64,000 nt of DNA. Origin: Hyphomicrobium sp. 99. GTDB taxonomy: Bacteria; Pseudomonadota; Alphaproteobacteria; Rhizobiales; Hyphomicrobiaceae. The DNA is taken from positions 3,359,545 through 3,423,544 of the forward strand of contig NZ_KQ031382.1 of the NCBI RefSeq assembly GCF_000384335.2. The letters are read 5' to 3'. The notes beneath the pieces were generated by a model. The model had not been told where the DNA came from. It saw only the letters and a list, made by a program, of their open reading frames with translations, and ran no database searches. Of the stretch, positions 62,333 through 64,000 are shown piece after piece (position 1 is the first letter of the stretch; every line of letters begins with the position of its first letter). The translations under genes and the position numbers were made by a program.

Positions 62333-63193
62333 TCACACCTGTGTGGCAAGCCGCGCGAACACCTCATGCGATAATTTGAGTTCGGCCGCAGCCAAGTTCT
62401 CACCGAGATGCGCGAGCGACGACGTGCCGGGGATCAGCAGAATGTGCGGCCCGCGACGCAACAGCCACGCGAGAGCCGTCTGCATCGGCGTAGCGCCGAG
62501 TTCCGCCGCGATCGCGGAAAGCGCCGACGACTGCAAAGGCGTGAAGCCACCGAGCGGAAAGAACGGCACGTAGGCGATGCCAAGGCTTTCCAGTTCGTCG
62601 ATCAGCGCGTCGTCATCACGACGCGCCAGGTTGTAGAGGTTCTGAACGCAAACAATATCGGCAAAGGTCCGCGCCTGCCTGAGCTGGTTCGACGTCACGT
62701 TGCTGAGACCGATGTGCCGGACCAGTCCTTTGCGCTGAAGCTCGGCCAGCGCATTCATCTGCGGCTCGAGCGAACTCTCGACCGGCCGGTCAAAGCCGCC
62801 GACGCGCAGGTTCACCACGTCCAGCTTATCGACCTTGAGGTTGCGAAGGTTGTCGTGCACCGCGCGTGTGAGGTCATCCGGAGAGAGGGCCGGAATCCAC
62901 GAGGCATCCGCCCCGCGCACGGCCCCGACCTTCGTCACGATCACCAAGTCATCAGGATACGGGTGCAGCGCCTCGGCGATGATCTGGTTGGTCACATACG
63001 GGCCATAGTAATCGCTCGTGTCGATGTGATTGACGCCACGCGCAACGGCTTCCCTCAACACGGCGAGCGCGGCGCCCCGATCCTTCGGCGGTCCGAACAC
63101 ACCCGGCCCCGCGAGTTGCATGGCGCCATAACCCATCCGGTTCACGGTGCGGTCGCCCAACCCGTAAGTTCCGGCGGCAGTGATATCGGTCAT
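62333..63193 (-). CDS. Aldo/keto reductase
   Basis: A 286-residue aldo/keto reductase (oxidoreductase of the YajO/pyridoxal-reductase-like group). It has Met-Gly-Tyr-Gly-Ala-Met-Gln-Leu, the catalytic Asp-Thr-Ser-Asp-Tyr-Tyr-Gly (Asp and Tyr), Val-Thr-Lys-Val-Gly (Lys), Gly-Leu-Ser-Asn-Val, and the NADPH segment Ile-Pro-Gly-Thr-Ser. GGGAG is before ATG 63193. The substrate is not defined. Confidence 0.93.
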   Translation of the reverse strand: MTDITAAGTYGLGDRTVNRMGYGAMQLAGPGVFGPPKDRGAALAVLREAVARGVNHIDTSDYYGPYVTNQIIAEALHPYPDDLVIVTKVGAVRGADASWIPALSPDDLTRAVHDNLRNLKVDKLDVVNLRVGGFDRPVESSLEPQMNALAELQRKGLVRHIGLSNVTSNQLRQARTFADIVCVQNLYNLARRDDDALIDELESLGIAYVPFFPLGGFTPLQSSALSAIAAELGATPMQTALAWLLRRGPHILLIPGTSSLAHLGENLAAAELKLSHEVFARLATQV

Positions 63194-63272
63194 GGCGAGA
63201 TCTCCCGGATAGGACGCCCTTCGAAGCAGTTGCGGGACCGTCGAGAAAGTGTCAAAAACCCGCTTCACGGTC

Positions 63273-63311
63273 GCGGGCGTAGTTCAATGGTAGAACGGCA
63301 GCTTCCCAAGC
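63273..63311 (+). pseudogene. tRNA-Gly (CCC), 5' half only
   Basis: The first 39 bases are a normal tRNA-Gly: acceptor GCGGGCG, D arm with AGTTCAATGGTAGAAC, and anticodon loop TTCCCAA (CCC). The sequence breaks two bases into the 3' strand of the anticodon stem (GC then AAC, where GCTGC is expected), and no matching 3' half follows. It lies 79 bases upstream of the aldo/keto reductase start. Probable attachment-site remnant. Confidence 0.75.
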
Positions 63312-63702
63312 AACGCTCGCTCCAATCTAAGCATATAAACTTCGAGGCATTTTCCTGATCTATGCTTCGGTGCGTAGCTCATGCGTAGCACGGCGTCGGC
63401 TGCGTTCGATCAAGACGTAACGACGACTTAACAATCCGCCTCAAAGCCAAAGCGACGGTAGAATGCCCGACTAGCTTCGGGACTCAGGTCATCAGCGCAC
63501 GTCTGGCGGAAATCTCCGACGCGTTCACTCTTAGGCTGTCTCCACCAGGGCTAGTCAGCTCGGTGTCCGAAGGCCCGCCAGCGCTTCCCGCGTCACCTTC
63601 CAGCAACACAAGTTCGTAGAAACGACCGTCGTGAAACTACGTGTCCACGGTCTGCGGGTCGCCCAAACGTATATTTGTATGAGACTAAGTTAAGCAACAA
63701 AA

Positions 63703-63801
63703 GTCTCGTGTACAGACCTTTGTTCCTCGGTGGTCTGCAAAACCATCGGCTTTGAAATTGAGGGATGGTGCCGCGAGGTTCGACTCCTCCGCGACACACC
63801 A
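63703..63801 (+). other. tRNA-like element 1 with CCA end
   Basis: The 3' end has a T loop TTCGACT closed by GAGG/CCTC, then CGCGACAC-A-CCA. GTCTCGTG at 63703 can pair with CGCGACAC over 7 of 8 positions, counting one G-T pair. AGACC/GGTCT and ACCATC/GATGGT give two more perfect stems. The loops are too large for a usual cloverleaf. It may be a decayed tRNA or an unusual tRNA-like RNA. Confidence 0.4.
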
Positions 63802-63810
63802 CTTTTCGCG

Positions 63811-63904
63811 AGGGCATCCGCAAGCGGCAAAGCCGAGCGTGTGGTACTCGAGGCTACGCACGCTGGTTTAACTTCGCAGGTTCGAGTCCTGCCCCCTCCC
63901 ACCA
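63811..63904 (+). other. tRNA-like element 2 with CCA end
   Basis: GCAGG-TTCGAGT-CCTGC makes a perfect T arm, followed by CCCCTCCC-A-CCA. That leaves 13 paired positions between T loop and discriminator, as in tRNA-Sec rather than the usual 12. A 6-base stem AGCGTG/CACGCT (63836-63864) precedes it. The 5' strand (GAGGG near 63809) pairs only partly. No normal anticodon loop is visible. Confidence 0.4.
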
Positions 63905-63919
63905 ACCAAAGAGACGAGA

Positions 63920-64000
63920 GTGTCGAACGACTTCATGAGCGACCCGGCCAACAAGAAACTCGACGTCGATCTGACGAAGATCACGCGCTTCGAGCTATTG
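63920..64000 (+). CDS. Start of an unidentified gene (runs off right edge)
   Basis: From GTG 63920 an open frame of 27 codons reaches the window end (SNDFMSDPANKKLDVDLTK...). ATG 63935 is an alternative start. A GAGACGAGAG sequence precedes it. Acidic and lysine-rich with no recognisable motif. It is too short to name. Confidence 0.35.
   Translation, partial: MSNDFMSDPANKKLDVDLTKITRFELL

Larger units (their letters stand above)
63194..63919. other. Disturbed gap with tRNA fragments
   Basis: This 726-base stretch has no supported protein gene. It contains the 5' half of a tRNA-Gly (63273-63311), a direct repeat TGCGTAGC-TCA-TGCGTAGC (63371-63389), and two tRNA-like elements with CCA ends (63703-63801 and about 63811-63904). 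This looks like an integration or recombination scar. Confidence 0.6.

Noticed and set aside
63703..64000. Two-piece tmRNA (ssrA)
   Set aside because: No proteolysis-tag reading frame is visible, and the sequence after the second CCA looks like a protein-coding start.
1..64000. CRISPR arrays, rRNA genes, complete insertion sequences
   Set aside because: No regularly spaced repeats, rRNA sequence or intact transposase frame was seen anywhere in the window.

Overview
The window is a contiguous piece of an alphaproteobacterial chromosome, most likely from the order Hyphomicrobiales and possibly Hyphomicrobium or a relative. The support is family content: a class I lysyl-tRNA synthetase, an Alph_Pro_TM (TIGR02186) and TauE/SafE pair, a PodJ-like SEL1 protein, a DUF4212 and VC_2705-type symporter pair, DUF3775, BCAM0308 and DUF952-pyrD. 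The genus is an inference. There are no rRNA genes and no CRISPR array.

There are two regions. Positions 1 to about 38,550 look like an accessory energy-stress or hypoxia island. It ends at a tRNA-Ser(GGA) gene (38556-38645, minus strand), next to the broken N-terminus of a tyrosine integrase. It carries a small cytochrome c, two BON proteins, CBS-pair, DUF3775 and DUF2267 proteins. A long leftward series follows: acsA-pdhA-pdhB-pdhC-acyl carrier protein-glk-pfkB, then gpmA and ppsA. Next come a periplasmic-type Pcm and an operon of AMP/NMP phosphorylase, PRPP synthetase and beta-CASP nuclease. Further on are a PEBP protein, a giant ACP-FAAL-PlsC fusion, flavodoxin, MBL, alpha/beta hydrolase, phosphoribosyltransferase, UspA, an HPF with a cold-shock domain, CapA, CysQ, a second PRPP synthetase, two APH-like kinases and an EEP-family protein. 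Several intergenic regions hold FNR/FixK-type palindromes (TTGA-N6-TCAA): two strong, one good and two with one mismatch. That points to a common low-oxygen regulator.

Positions 38,800 to about 63,200 look like ordinary core genome: msrA, mepA, lysK, a single-chain GmrSD-type protein, DUF952-pyrD, a ligase-associated DEXH helicase with PdeM, TIGR02186-TauE/SafE, the PodJ-like protein, pip, a sodium:solute symporter pair, mscL, a GT25 glycosyltransferase and an aldo/keto reductase. The last 700 bases are disturbed. They hold the 5' half of a tRNA-Gly(CCC), direct repeats, and two tRNA-like elements ending in CCA just before a gene that leaves the window.

My working view of the island is that it supports survival under low oxygen or low energy. 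It covers acetate and pyruvate activation, reversible lower glycolysis (pps, gpm, pfk, glk), ribosome hibernation, universal stress response, RNA and nucleotide turnover into PRPP and sugar phosphates, and membrane-lipid acylation. The individual protein families are mostly clear. The joint function and shared regulation are inference.
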